Source of the DNA: Ampelomyces quisqualis
Taxonomy: Eukaryota; Ascomycota; Dothideomycetes; Pleosporales; Phaeosphaeriaceae
Length of the DNA: 64,000 nucleotides
Direction: 5' to 3'
Assembly (NCBI GenBank): GCA_018398575.1
Contig: JAGTXZ010000020.1
Location: 2,356,001-2,420,000 of the forward strand
Every line of letters begins with the position of its first letter. The stretch's first letter is position 1. Both the position numbers and the translations under genes were made by a program. Shown one piece after another: positions 33,023-44,546 of this stretch. The notes below the pieces were generated by a model. It was not told the DNA's origin, ran no database searches, and saw only the letters and a program-made list of their open reading frames with translations.

Positions 33023-34150
33023 TCATGATCCAATCCAGTCACCTCCAAACTTTTCTGCCGCGTCAAATGCAGTCTCCCTCTCCTCATCCACCTCGTTGTC
33101 GACCGACTCGCCATCCTCTGTCTCAACCGCCATTACGGCAGGATCAGGCGTCACTTGGGCCGTACCAGTCCAACCACGGCGCCCGTGGAGCGCCGCACGT
33201 CGACGCGCATTCAGACGCAGAGGGAATGCCTGAAGTCCACGAGCAGAACTTAGAAGGGCCGGCCAAAAAGGATGAAGCAATTCGTGCATCCCTTGCCATG
33301 CTTCACTTCACACGCGGTATAGGCGCCGGTGTTGCGACTGATGAACAAGCAGGTGTCACACCTCCTATTGCCCAACTTGCAGACCTATCGAGCATCGCTT
33401 TGTGTCAGACCAACGTTCTCAAGCTTGAAGTCTCCATGGGGACCGTTCCCTCTCATCTCCCACTTGATCTCGTCTTCGTATTTGCAGTTGTTGAGTACTG
33501 GCGCCGTGGAAGTGACAGGTTTTGCGGCTTCGATCGTGATATGTTGAGTAAGGTAGTTGTGCTTCACAACTTTCACATATGCCATTGGAGGCATATCGAC
33601 CCAGCGATGCCGAACAATATCTGGAATTTTCTCGTTGAAGAGGTGATGAATGACCTATCAACTAAAGTTAGCACAGCCACATACGGTGTAACTCGAAGAG
33701 GGCTCATGACGATCTACGTGCATGTCCAAGCTTATTTGAGTAATGAAAGACACCTGCACGTACCTCGATACCTTTGGCGTATGCCTGAATGGCACCACCT
33801 GATGACCGGTTGATCACCGTCCTCTAATTCTCACAGTGCAGGTACTTGAAGCGGCTCTTGCCACCTGGTCCCTTCCGATCAATCCGCAGCGCCCAGCTGT
33901 TCGCTCGACCCCAATCATGGAAGGGCCCAAAGAAAGGAAGTCGAGCCCAAGCAAATGGATGCGGCTTCGAGTCAGTACGGACGTCAAATGTGAGGTCAAA
34001 ACACGTATCCATCTTTGGTCCAATCCACCATTCCGCCCAACCTGTTTTTGCTCCGGCTGGCGTTCTGCGCCACATGAACCGCCTTTTTGTGAGCTTACAA
34101 AATCACTTGCTATGGGAAGTATTTGGATCTGAAAGAACCAGGGGGCACGT
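33023..34150 (-). pseudogene. Broken Cys-rich gene with premature stops and frame shifts
   Basis: Minus-strand pieces read as one protein: a block ending FKYLHCEN (from 34075 down), then a TAG, then in the same frame RTVINRSSGGAIQAYAKGIE, a likely intron (donor GTACGT, acceptor TTGATAG, about 110 bp), VIHHLFNEKIPDIVRHRW and MPPMAYVKVVKHNYLTQHI, then another TAG followed by VCKLGNRRCDTCLF and GCTNCFILFGRP. After that the frame is lost (FCSWTSGIP) and a last acidic part ends GGDWIGS. The Cys pattern CxxC/CTNC resembles the Cys-rich C-terminal module of uncharacterised fungal proteins. Both TAG codons could be CAG changed by one C-to-T. Further upstream minus-strand pieces at 34283-34774 might be its 5' exons. 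Alternative reading: a multi-intron intact gene I cannot splice. Confidence 0.45.
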
Positions 34151-35342
34151 ATCGGAGAACCGCTTCGCGATGTTTCAAGGCTCGAAAAACGCCGTAGTAC
34201 AAGACAAATTGGTCAGGTAATCAAGAAGCTGGCCATGTAGTCGTTTTGAACCGATCAGAGTGCACTCTACCCCTTTGATATCTTAGTATGCGCCCGAAAG
34301 GCAAACAGTTTTGACAGACGCCATCTCATACTTACTACGTTCGCGGACAATAATGAGGACCTTGCCACCACAGCCATAGTTTTCACACTTACTGACGGTA
34401 CGGTTTAGAGGCATCTGGGACCCTGGATTCTGTTGCGCTATGAGAGGATAACAGTATACTACAATATCGCAGCTGAAAACGTACTGAAGACCTGAATACT
34501 TACCCAGGCAAAGGGTCACCTGCTAAGCCACCAATCCTTCATGCGCGATGGTACATAAGGATTTGAACAAGGCGATGCATGGAGAGGTGAGTAGCGCGTC
34601 TTTTTCTGCAAACGCGGGAATCGAACAATCGAAGTCAAATATTTTTTCACGGACATTAGCGATTCGAGAGCGTAGACTCCACTCAGCAAGGTGTTGATTG
34701 ACTCCATGTCTTACCAGATTGGCCCAGCGACTTCTTGTATGAGCTGACGCTTTGGTTGGTGGACGTACGTACACGCCCAGTGGTAGATCATACCAAGACA
34801 GGAGATGATTTGAGATACATGGAAGCCGACGGCAAGATCAATTCTTGGGTGCGTTCGAATCACTTGCGCTTGAGAAGTCACTGAGAAGCTTCGAAAGATT
34901 CCAAGACAGTGACTTTCATCGTCGGTATCGAGCCGTTCCTTTCAGTCATTATCAGAATTGATTAGCACGATAATATGCCCCAGAGCACATGTAAGAAATT
35001 TGTACAGGGTACTACCGCTTTCTGGTACATAAGAGCGAAAATGACCAAGAGGAGTTGTGTGACGATACGTCGAGTCAACTCAATTGATATCAGATCAGAC
35101 AGAGGGATGGTCAATGACAAAACAGGTGAATGTCGGGCGCCCAGAACAGCATCGGAAAGCGGCGGCGCTAGGGCGGCACAGGTGGGGCCTTCTAGCCTAA
35201 GCGCCTGCCCTTTGCCACTCAGCTCCACGCTCGCATCTTCATACCGCCCACCACCAACTTAACACCACCAGCTTCCACATCAGTCCAACCCCAAACACCA
35301 TCCTTTTCCGCTCTTCCACGCAGCAGAGCGCTAGTTGATCTT
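34151..35342. other. Intergenic; possible 5' remains of the broken gene, promoter of eIF1
   Basis: Minus-strand open pieces at 34283-34519 (containing KCENYGCGGKVLIIVRERSK) and 34523-34774 may be exons of the broken gene. The last 150 bases before 35343 are C-rich, the promoter/leader of eIF1. Confidence 0.3.
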
Positions 35343-35805
35343 ATGACCACGATCCAGAACCTAACGTCCTTCGACCCCTTTGCGGAGGCCGATGACACTG
35401 GTGGAGACGCAAAGACCAGCCAGCAGAATTACATTCACATTCGTATTCAGCGTGAGTTCTCCATGTCCACGTCTTCTCCCTTATCGCGCTCGCCATGCGC
35501 ATCGTCCCCTCGTCCCCCACAGCAAACATCACATGGCGCAAGGCTGACAATGACCTCGCACAGAGCGCAATGGTCGCAAAACCCTGACAACGGTCCAAGG
35601 CCTGCCCAAGAAATTTGATCAGAAGAAGATACTCAAAGTGATCAAGAAAAAGTTTGCCTGTAATGGCACCGTCGTCGCCGACTCGGAGATGGGAGAGGTG
35701 ATCCAGCTGCAGGGAGACCAGCGCAAGGATGTGCAGGACTTCATGACGGACAAGAAGGAGGGCCTGGGACTTGATGGCAAGACTATCAAGGTTCACGGTT
35801 TCTAA
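35343..35805 (+). CDS. SUI1: Translation initiation factor eIF1 (SUI1)
   Basis: Two exons, 35343-35451 and 35564-35805 (112-bp intron, phase 1), encode 116 residues, the family's length. eIF1 binds the 40S subunit near the P site and controls start-codon fidelity. The N-terminus MTTIQNLTSFDPFAEADD is the conserved leader. Next come the SUI1 domain segments YIHIRIQQRNGRKTLTTVQG, LPKKFDQKKILKVIKKKFAC and NGTVV, then GEVIQLQGDQR, and the ending GLDGKTIKVHGF. It has no near neighbours of related function. Confidence 0.96.
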
Positions 35806-37165
35806 ACACCTCGTGCGCGAAACTGCGCGTCGTTGCCGCCGACGCAGTATACCGCTCGACTGCGCCCGCCTCGCCCATGCCCCAATACCCCGCTCGAGCG
35901 CGATTAGGTTTGGGGGCCGAGAAACGAGGTCACATGCGACCTGGCAAGACGAGGCTGAGGTTGTGGCACGATGTTGCACACACGCTACGATCAACCATGA
36001 CGAACGTTTCCTTGTGTTGTTCTTTTGGAAGTTCAGGAGAAAACAAGGGTCAACGCCGTCACAGGAGATTGATGCCTAGGATTTCATACCACGTGATGGC
36101 CATGGACGAGCCAGCTCCAGGGGCTGTCTTCACAATACAATCAATGCTGATGGATGTTTGCGACAGTCTCTTGTGCAGCGGACATGTGATTTGAGAGTTC
36201 CACATGAAAAGGGACATGTCCTGTGTACTGCGCTCGTTCCTGTATAGTTCGGATAGACGGTGATGCTATCCTTATCAACAGCGCTCCAATGTTCCCAATC
36301 GGCAGCTGAGTTTATCATGCCGATCGAAAATATTTAAGCTTGGAATGACACGCTAACCCAGCAATCCGTCGTTTGACCGTCAAAATTGACCTGCGCCATG
36401 TGCAGAGTGGCCAAGCAATAGCATCGAAGACACAGACAAGAACGAAGACAGTCCATGGAAAAGGAAGGAGGTGAAGTTCAAGCCAGGAGGATAGTAATCG
36501 GTGCTGGGCACAGGATGCACAATACGCTGAGCATTTTTATCCTTGCTTGTCTCGGACTCGTTGTCCTTGAAAGACGTCAAACCATAGCCATCTCGGCCCC
36601 TTGGGCAGCGATGAACCTTCCATACTCCGTACGGAGTACAGCTGGATGACATTTGCCATATTGTCGTATGGCACACCGAGACTTTTCGACATAGTCGAAC
36701 GCTACCAATCGGCTTGACCAAATGACAGGGCTCGGTGCCCGATCTTCCGGGATCGGCGCCACATCTCAGTTGGGCTGCGGTTGGCGATCGTCTCGGGCAC
36801 CGGAATGCATCGCGCCATGTGTTGCAGACAGGATTCGCAGTCACATGTTTCATCTACAGTGCGGCGGGAGTTTTGCTCACGCTTAGAGCATACGAGGATC
36901 GGAGTGCGGATAGCTGGACGGTACGGATCGCGAGAAGGGCGAAAATGGCGAGTATGTTGTTGTGCGCCAGCTGTTTCGACGTGCGGAAGCGCTGTCACTT
37001 GTATCACAAATGCAAGAGATTAGTTATACATGTAGGCGTCACTTTGGTGAATGGAGAAATGTGCTGTGCGAACCCTGGTACATGTTGGTCCCATTGTTTA
37101 GACGCATCTTGACGCCTTTGGCTCCGACACTGCTGTTTTGTTGGTGTCTGTGATCTAGGCTCCGG
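35806..37165. other. Gene-less stretch
   Basis: No gene supported over 1.36 kb. It contains the 16-base palindrome TACTCCGTACGGAGTA at 36623-36638. Confidence 0.4.
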
Positions 37166-38353
37166 CTACTTCTCAGGCGGAGGAAGCATAACGACGTACT
37201 CCCTTTCGCTTCCAGCAAACCTCAAGATATCCTTGTCGCGTAGCTCAAAGTAGCGACTCGCATCGAGGCTTTCGCCATTCAGCTCCGTGCCGTTGCTGCT
37301 TTCCAAGTCGATGATGTATGGCTTGACCTTTCCTTTCCTGCTCTTGACGCCAAACTCATCTTCGACGGTTTTCTGTATGTATCGGAACTGGATGACCGCA
37401 TGCTGCCCGCTCGAGCTTGGATGCTCCAGCACATAGTCTACCACCTCGTGTGAGCGGCCGAGCAGCCAGCAGCTCTTCTGCCATATCTCGAGCGTGTCCA
37501 CGACCTCTTCGCCCTTGAAGACGAAGATGCGCCAGGGCTGGGACGGCGAGGGCTTGCGCGCTTCCGGCGGCTCGTTGTATTTGAGGGAGATGCTCGTCCC
37601 TTCGACGCGGTTGGCTGCTTTTGCTAGCGCGCCTGTGGGTTTGAAGTTGGGCTTCTCCTTGTCTGGCGGGGCCCCGCCGTACTTGGATGGTGGTTGCGTG
37701 GAGTCGTCCAGGCCACGGAAAGAGACCTCTTGCGAGGGCAGTGGCTTCTTGGTGCGGCGGTGCGGGGAGCGTGAGCGCGAGCGTGAGCGTGAGCAGGACG
37801 GTGATGGTGTACGCCGCCTGCGCTTCGGTGGAGGGGACGCGGATGCGGACGGTGACGGCGTGCGTGGCCTGCGGGATCGACGGGGCAGCGGCGAGCGTGA
37901 GCGTGAGCGTGAGCGGCGGCCTTCTCTGGATCCATCTCTGCGCTTCCTGTCTCGCGACCGAGACCGATGCCTCCGGCTGCCCAGTCTGTCCTTGTCGCGA
38001 TCCCGCTTGCTCTCTTGTCGGGCTCGCTCTTTGTTGTTGGAGCGGTCGCGGCGCCTGTCCTTCGTTGGACCGCGCCGCCCGTCGCTTGAGTGGCTCCTCT
38101 TTCGCTCTGTAGACTTTCCTCGTTTGCCGTCTCTGGGCCGATGGTCACGTGCTGGCTCGTTCTTCGACGTCCTCTCGCGACTCCGGCTCCTAGTCCCACT
38201 GCGTTGCGGCAGCCCAAGTCCCTCCTGCGCCAGCTTCTGTGTGAGAAGCTTGCGCGCACTGAACGGCGACAGCTCCCTCGCCATGCTGGCAGCTCCCTCT
38301 GCTGGGCAGACGTTTTGGGCCGAACTTGTCGATGCTGACGGCCCGCGAACCAT
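37166..38353 (-). CDS. PML1: FHA-domain splicing factor PML1/SNIP1
   Basis: Single exon, 395 residues (or 372 from the Met at 38284, before ARELSPFSARKLL, which may be the true start). The N-terminal 200 residues are a low-complexity Arg/Ser/Lys/Asp stretch (repeated RSRSRS and RDRDKDR). The C-terminal FHA domain (about residues 285-390) has the canonical GRS, SGQHAVIQFR and DLESSNGTELNGE motifs that bind phosphothreonine, and ends REYVVMLPPPE. Pml1 in yeast is part of the RES (retention and splicing) complex of the spliceosome. SNIP1 is the animal counterpart, with a similarly basic N-terminus. Confidence 0.9.
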   Translation of the reverse strand: MVRGPSASTSSAQNVCPAEGAASMARELSPFSARKLLTQKLAQEGLGLPQRSGTRSRSRERTSKNEPARDHRPRDGKRGKSTERKRSHSSDGRRGPTKDRRRDRSNNKERARQESKRDRDKDRLGSRRHRSRSRDRKRRDGSREGRRSRSRSRSPLPRRSRRPRTPSPSASASPPPKRRRRTPSPSCSRSRSRSRSPHRRTKKPLPSQEVSFRGLDDSTQPPSKYGGAPPDKEKPNFKPTGALAKAANRVEGTSISLKYNEPPEARKPSPSQPWRIFVFKGEEVVDTLEIWQKSCWLLGRSHEVVDYVLEHPSSSGQHAVIQFRYIQKTVEDEFGVKSRKGKVKPYIIDLESSNGTELNGESLDASRYFELRDKDILRFAGSEREYVVMLPPPEK

Positions 38354-38929
38354 GGTCCGTGGCAGTCAGGCGCACTCGGCGATTCACGCAGAATACGGCC
38401 GAGTCAGATTCTTGTTGCCGATACTATAGATAGTATTGCGTATGGAGTAGTCATCTCTGAAACGACGCGAGTTCATTTCCAAGGTTTGGCGGCCGGAGAC
38501 TGGTCGCGTCCTCTGCGGGTCGGGCCCAATCTCCCTCTGTTGTCACCGGCGCTACCATCGTCATTCACTGCACGCAATTCGTCTGCAGCTTATAACTGCT
38601 CTGATCCCCGCCCTTGGAGCCCCTCGAGGCGCCTATACTCCCCCTGTTGGCATGTGTCATCTGTGTGCTCAACGAGGTCGGCGGGACTGTGAATTTATGG
38701 ACCCTACCGAGTATAGACGCCCTGTGCTAGACAGCTAAGCCGCCATCATGCCACGCCCAAACCTTCCTCACGCGCTGTAGCCGTCGGCTTCATGCGTCAT
38801 TTGTTCCCTTCGCCCATTCCCGTGCCTCTTCGCTCTCGTTGCTCGTTCGCATCGTCTCGTCGCGCTCTAATCCTAATGCCTCTTATTCTGCAGCCCCCCT
38901 AAGCGCTGTCACGTGCGCGTTTCGCAACA
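38354..38929. other. Divergent intergenic region PML1/coiled-coil gene
   Basis: Contains both 5' flanks. 38510-38900 is C/T-rich on the plus strand. No ORF is convincing. Confidence 0.4.
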
Positions 38930-41900
38930 ATGCCGAACAAGAAACCCTACTTATGGTCGAAGCGCCAGTCTGGCTCGCCAAATTATTATCCCACCGGAGG
39001 ACTCGTAGCCATCGAGACGAGTCCAGATGCAGCTAGCAATGGCGCCGAGGCAAAGGTATGAACAGACGAGGCTAAAAGACAAGATGTGCTGGCAAGGCGA
39101 GACGGACACCTACGCTTTGTCACGGGCATGTGGAGGAGAATGCATGCAACTGCGTTGTGGAGTTACACTATTCGCTAATGCTCACGACAGACCACTCGAA
39201 AGACTGGAAGCAAGGTGCCATCTAAGCTTAGCATCATCGCCACAAAGAACAACCAATTCCTCCTATGGTCCCCAGCAGCATGTCTCTCTGCATGCCCCAG
39301 GCCACTCTCCATACACAAGCCTCTACCGAGCCAGCCACTTGATAGTTCCCCACCATCAACCCCAGAGCTACAGGTCGAGCTACCAGGCTCTATACTACTA
39401 GACAATGAAGGTTTTCCCAATTCTCTAATCGAGGAGCCTATCGTCACTCGCCCCGCTTCTCAGAACATTCAACGACGTACACTCTCTCTTGACAGAGAAG
39501 TAGAAGATGAAGAGGAGTTCTGTGTTTTATTGAGTCTTTTCCCAGAACCTCTTCCCCATTCAAATAGTGTTCCTGGTTTAGGCCTTCACTACGGCGAGAT
39601 ACGATCAGTTCGCAGTGGTAATGCTCTAAAACCGAGCACCTGCTCCAAGCCAATTCCACCAAGACTACAACACAAAAAATCTCTCAGCGATACGAGCTTC
39701 CGAAGCCGTCCAACATCCAGACCTGCTGCATCGTCAGAACCGCATAGCATCGACTCCCCACGAATTTTAATACCAGTAGCACATGATATCGATTCTGCAG
39801 GACGGATCCAAGAGTCCGTGAACGAGGCGGCGCTAGAGTCGCCAATTCTAAAATTTGAATGTATCCCTTGGAAGAGTCATGCGCAGCGCCGTCGCCGAAG
39901 CGAGGCAAGTACCGTTTGTTTCGATCTTTTTCGAGTTTTTTCGTCAAGCGATTCCTTGCATGACGAAACAGTTTCAGATCTCGCATCTGCGTGGAGTAGC
40001 TGGTGGTGTTTCAGCACACTCCTGGAGAGACGACAAGAAACGACATGAATGATGTCCAACTCTCTGTATTTCCGTGCCGTTCTTCGTCATTCGCTTCCCT
40101 CTCAGTTTGCCCGTTTAACGCTGCATAAATAGGTAGTACCTACTGACCATCAATAGCTTGGCTTGGCTGCTTCACCCGCACAAGCAGCAACGCGCAGGAA
40201 ACAGATTGAAGAGTTCAAAGATACTACTGCTACACAAGCTCAGACTATATCGACGCTACAAACTCAGTTTGCTAGCCTCGGCGTGTCACACGACTCTCAC
40301 ATCGAGAGCCTTACGAGTGCCCGTCCTGCGGAGGTCGCAAGTCTCAAGAATGACTACAGGGTGCCTGAAGGGCAACTAGCGCAACGGCCTAGTCTGGATC
40401 AGGGTACGTTCCGTCTGTCTCCGCACTTTCCCGCGTTGTGACACGGCCACTACCTAACGGTTGGCCAATTAGTCTATGCGCCTTGGTCTGCAACACCCAA
40501 CACAAACACTGGCTAACACTCTTCGAGCCTCAAGTAACGATGTTTCTTTCTTCCTTGACACCACTGAACCAGAGACACCGACTCGCGAATTCACACAACA
40601 AGTAGAGGAAATCGATTCGAGTAATCCGGATCTTGACAAGCAAGACTGGTCGCCTGAGCGCACTCGCAACAGTTCTGACATGGAGAATATGAAACGCAGA
40701 TTGAGCTTAACACGAGGACTAGACACTGCGAGTCGTAACCTTTTGCCTGAACTCAATCTGTACAAGCAGAACAATGTTGCTCTACAGAAGCAAATCGTGT
40801 CGCTCATGGCGAAGTTGAACGAGTCGAAACAAAACGAACGAGCTTTGCGGACATCGCTGGACGACTTGACACAGAAGTGCAACGAATGGGAAACGAAGGC
40901 AGAAGAAGCTGCCAAGGCTGTGAAAAGCGCACAGGCGGTGCAGAACACCATTGACGATCTCGAGAGTCGCCTGGAAATCGCCAACATAGAACGGCTGGAT
41001 GCAGAGGAACAGCTCTTCAACGTTCAAACCCAAAAATTACCGTTCAACTCTGACGCCTCCAAGTTCCAAGCCTTGCTTCCCGGCGGCCAGGAGCACGTCA
41101 AGGTATGCTGAATCTCACAATACATGCTTCGCACCCATTCCCTCCCGATCGTGCTAATTGACATTCTCCTAGACTGCGCATCTGAGTATGAGTACCGTGT
41201 TCTCATGTTCTTCCATTAGCCCGGAGACCGAGTCGCTGGAATTCGCAACCCGCGCCGCTTTTGTCGCTCATATCGAACAACTCCAGAATCAAGTCCGTGA
41301 AAAAGACAGCCAAATGCGCGATGTCGAGAGTGCGATGAAATCGTTGCAACAAAAGCACGACCAGCTCGAGGTAGAACACAATGCTACGCTCATACAAGCG
41401 AAAGTGCAGACCGAGCTTCTAAGAAAGACCCAAAGGAACGATGCGCATGTTGAACAGCTACGCGCTGCTGTCGTCAACCGAGATGCTGTGATTAGCGAGA
41501 AAGTCAAGTCAATTCGTGCTATGGAGCGGGAACTGAAGCACCACAAGCTCTTGTTACATGCGCAGATTCGAAGATATGCCACCATGATGCTACATGCGCC
41601 TGTCCACGACGATCCACTTCCCGAACTCAGCACTCTTACAACAAGATCCGACATCAACAAGTGGATCCAAAAACTACAAGAGCGATTGAAGAAAGAGAAG
41701 CCCATGATCCATGGCAAGACAACAGTGGACCCTAAGGATGCGCTCATAGCCGATCTGCGAGAAGAAATCGAATTCTATGTCAGAGAAATCATTTACTACA
41801 AGCTCGACATCAGGGGCTACAAGAGTGATATCAAGAAGCTGAACATGATTACTGCTCAATTAAGCAGGCATGGAAGCAGAGGTACTGACGGGTCAGATAC

Positions 41901-42996
41901 ATCATCAGTCAGGCCGGCAGCAACACCGAGTCAAGCTTACTCTGCAGGTACCACGCCTGAGCTTATTGCATCAGAAAATACATCACCCGCAATGACAACC
42001 CCCTCTCCTCGGTCATTTTCAGCCACTCACCCGTTCCCACCACCTCCATCGGGCTCAGTCTTCACCCCGAAGCCTTTGCAAGCAGCGACCGAAACGATCT
42101 GCAACGACGAGCAATCTCATGCTCATACGACTCTACTGTTTCCCATGATGACCCAAATACCAAAGGACGAAAATAATCTTGACACGGCGACTAAAACTGG
42201 TCATATTGTTGATCAAATTGCTTCGCACAAACTTGTAGAGTTTCCAACAGACCGTAAGAAACCCGCAGTACGTGAGCCTTTGATGCCTACAAGCATCAGC
42301 GCAATCTAATGCATACCTTAGCCGCGATCTGGTAACCGACCGAGATATGGCAAGTTACTGACGAAATTTCCTATGGGCACTTCAGTTGCACCTCAACGGC
42401 ACGTGCGAAGCATGAGCGAGTCTGGTGTCACGTCCTATACAACAACGGGGGTGATCGTACCGCATTCTCTCCTTCGCTTTGAGGGACAGGCAAGTCCACA
42501 ATTCAGGGGTCGCTCGGCATCAGTGTCGGAGTCAGGTAGAGGTAGAACGATACCTGATCGACGGCCACAGCCAAGGCGCGGTGTCTTTGAATTCCCAAAA
42601 ACCAAACGTCCTAAGATACCTACCTCTTCAAACCCACTCCATAACAATGCTCCCACGAGGTTGCCCAAGACAGGCACACCTAGCGTACCTGTGTCTACAT
42701 CTTGGGTTGTGAAGGATGCCAAGGATGAGACCACGACTCCTTCGTGCCTACTCCCAACCGTACGACGATCGCGAGCAGGATCAGCCGGATTGACATCGAC
42801 GACAACTCCCTTGCAGCCGCTCTCACTCCCAGAGCGCAAAATGGGCGCTGCATCAACTTCGCTCATGCCCTCTGTGATCGCCATGGGTTCACCGCATAAT
42901 CCTGCGTTGGTGGCTCCCTCTACCAGCATGCCGCCCACGTCCTGCGCCATCACTCGGAATGCACCCCTCCAGATCGTTCCTCGACATCACGACTGA
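38930..42996 (+). CDS. Large coiled-coil protein, unknown function (some exon joins uncertain)
   Basis: Exons read: 38930-39055, 39191 to about 39904, 40157 to about 40403, 40476-41102, 41173-42267, 42322-42996. The joins 39055/39191, 41102/41173 and 42267/42322 are clean (phase 0, GTATG/GTACGTGAG donors). The join at 39904/40157 works only with a GC donor (GCAAGT). The join 40403/40476 does not keep frame with the obvious donor GTACGT, so there may be two genes, the second starting at the Met at 40476. The N-terminus begins MPNKKPYLWSKRQSG. The middle (40476-41880) is a long Glu/Lys/Gln-rich coiled coil with heptads. The C-terminus is Ser/Pro/Thr-rich and basic. No catalytic domain is seen. 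It might be a cytoskeletal or septum-related scaffold, which is only a guess. Confidence 0.55.
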
Positions 42997-43781
42997 TACC
43001 TCTGGACTTAACTCGCCTTTCAGGCTGACTTCGACAAACCCAACGTTCATCGCCCCGCTCATGCAGACATGTCAACTTGGCTTCTCTCGGCGACGCAAAG
43101 GTCATGTTGTTAATTCACCCCACACACCGTCTCATTCACGTAATGTAAGCGGATGCGGTATATGTATTTAGAACAAATTAGAATAGTTCCTTTTAGTGTC
43201 TAATGCAAGCTCAATTTATATTGCGCCCTTGACTTCTCTCACCGCCGTTGGTGTACATGTCATTGAAGCGCAACTAAGCCCTCTTTGTTTCTACCAGCTC
43301 ACGTTTCGCTCTATATACTCTTTCTTGGATAAAACAAGACAAGGTAATAAGATTGCCAGAATCAAGTAGTATCCTTCAAAACTATCAAGGGTACGGAGTA
43401 GAAAAGAGAGAGTAGGAAACCCCTTCCCCCCTTCCATCAACCTGGTCGACATCAAGAGCGACTGGGAGGCATTGCGCAAGTCTGCTCTTGCTAGGCAACG
43501 AAAGCGCGCTTGCCGGCAAGAAAGAACGTTGACATGGTGTGCGCGCTCTCCGCTACCTGCTGTAGGAAAAAAGACCTTGTACTCCGCACGCCTACCGGTA
43601 TTTTACCTTGCCCGGAGAGATAATAGCCGTATCTGGCCGCGCGTCCCAGATGTTTGGTGCGCGATTCATAGCAGTTTTTTTGGTGTTTGCGATGCTGTTC
43701 ACCAGACAAACCTAGTACCCAAAAAGTCTATTTGTTTTTTGGGGGGGTTTTTTTGAGGGGGGGGGGGGAACGAATAAACCG
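42997..43781. other. Gene-less stretch with homopolymer tract
   Basis: No gene supported. A G/T-only tract lies at about 43731-43768 (runs of T and G up to 12). TACGGAGTA occurs at 43392. Confidence 0.4.
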
Positions 43782-44142
43782 GTCAACGTGCCAGGATGGA
43801 ATATTGAATGTTACTAGTGGTGCCTATTGTCTGTACGGAGTAAGTAGTCATGTATTGTTAGCGTTCCCACCTAAACTGCGACGCGTCCTTGACGCGAGCC
43901 CCTATCAGGTTACAGCACAACACACCCATCCTTGTGCCAAATATGTACAGCTGGTTTTTCGGCTTGTATACAGAAATATGGTGTTGTAGCTAACTATCCT
44001 CAAAGATAAACGTTAGGTGTTGTGTGGGAAGGGCTCAATTCGCTAAGGCGTCGCAATTTGGGTGGGAACGCTAATAAAATATGACAGGCTTCTGAACTGG
44101 TAACATTTAAAAACACAACATAACACATCTTGGCACGTTGAC
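43782..44142. mobile_element. Fold-back (long inverted repeat) MITE-like element, 361 bp
   Basis: The two ends are inverted copies: GTCAACGTGCCAGGAT at 43782 and the complement of the end at 44142 reads GTCAACGTGCCAAGAT. The similarity continues through both arms, each about 140 bases, with blocks such as TTAGCGTTCCCACCYAAAYTG and ACACAACAC in the same order. The centre of about 65 bases is unpaired. No ORF. A target-site duplication could not be defined. It lies about 400 bases before the nucleoside-hydrolase-like gene. Confidence 0.75.
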
Positions 44143-44546
44143 GGTTGTCGTCGACCCCGTTTCTTTGGGTGTAATTTCGCTATGCTTGTTGGGGGGTGTT
44201 GTTGAAGCAGATCAACTAGCTTCACCTCATTAGCCCGATTCCGGGAGCTAATCACATCTGTCGATTAGTCTCATTTCATGATATTAGAAATTTCCGATGA
44301 CATGGAGTGACATTATTGAGTTAGACAATCCTTTCTAGCTTAGATTTTTGCCATGTACTCCGTATATACTCCGTACAGATACTCTGTACACTGTATGTAT
44401 ATTGTTCTATCGTTCTATCGGATAGAGGACCCACTCTCTTCTCCCTACCCTTATTAGTTTTTACGTCGTCCCGACCCCAATTCATTCCTTTCCTTCTGGC
44501 AACTACCCCAATCGTTCGCCCCCTACGATCCAATTAAATAATTGTC
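44143..44546. other. Promoter region of the nucleoside-hydrolase-like gene
   Basis: AT-rich, with two copies of TACTCCGTA (44356-44364 and 44367-44375) and a C/T-rich stretch at 44440-44530 just before the start codon. Confidence 0.4.

Noticed and set aside
33025..33813. 262-codon plus-strand frame opposite the broken Cys-rich gene
   Set aside because: No recognisable features. The minus-strand pieces show protein-like blocks and a Cys pattern, so this frame is probably a shadow.
37494..38429. 311-codon plus-strand frame opposite PML1
   Set aside because: Composition (ERERERE, RLRSL) is the mirror of the Arg/Ser-rich PML1 N-terminus, whose strand has the FHA motifs.
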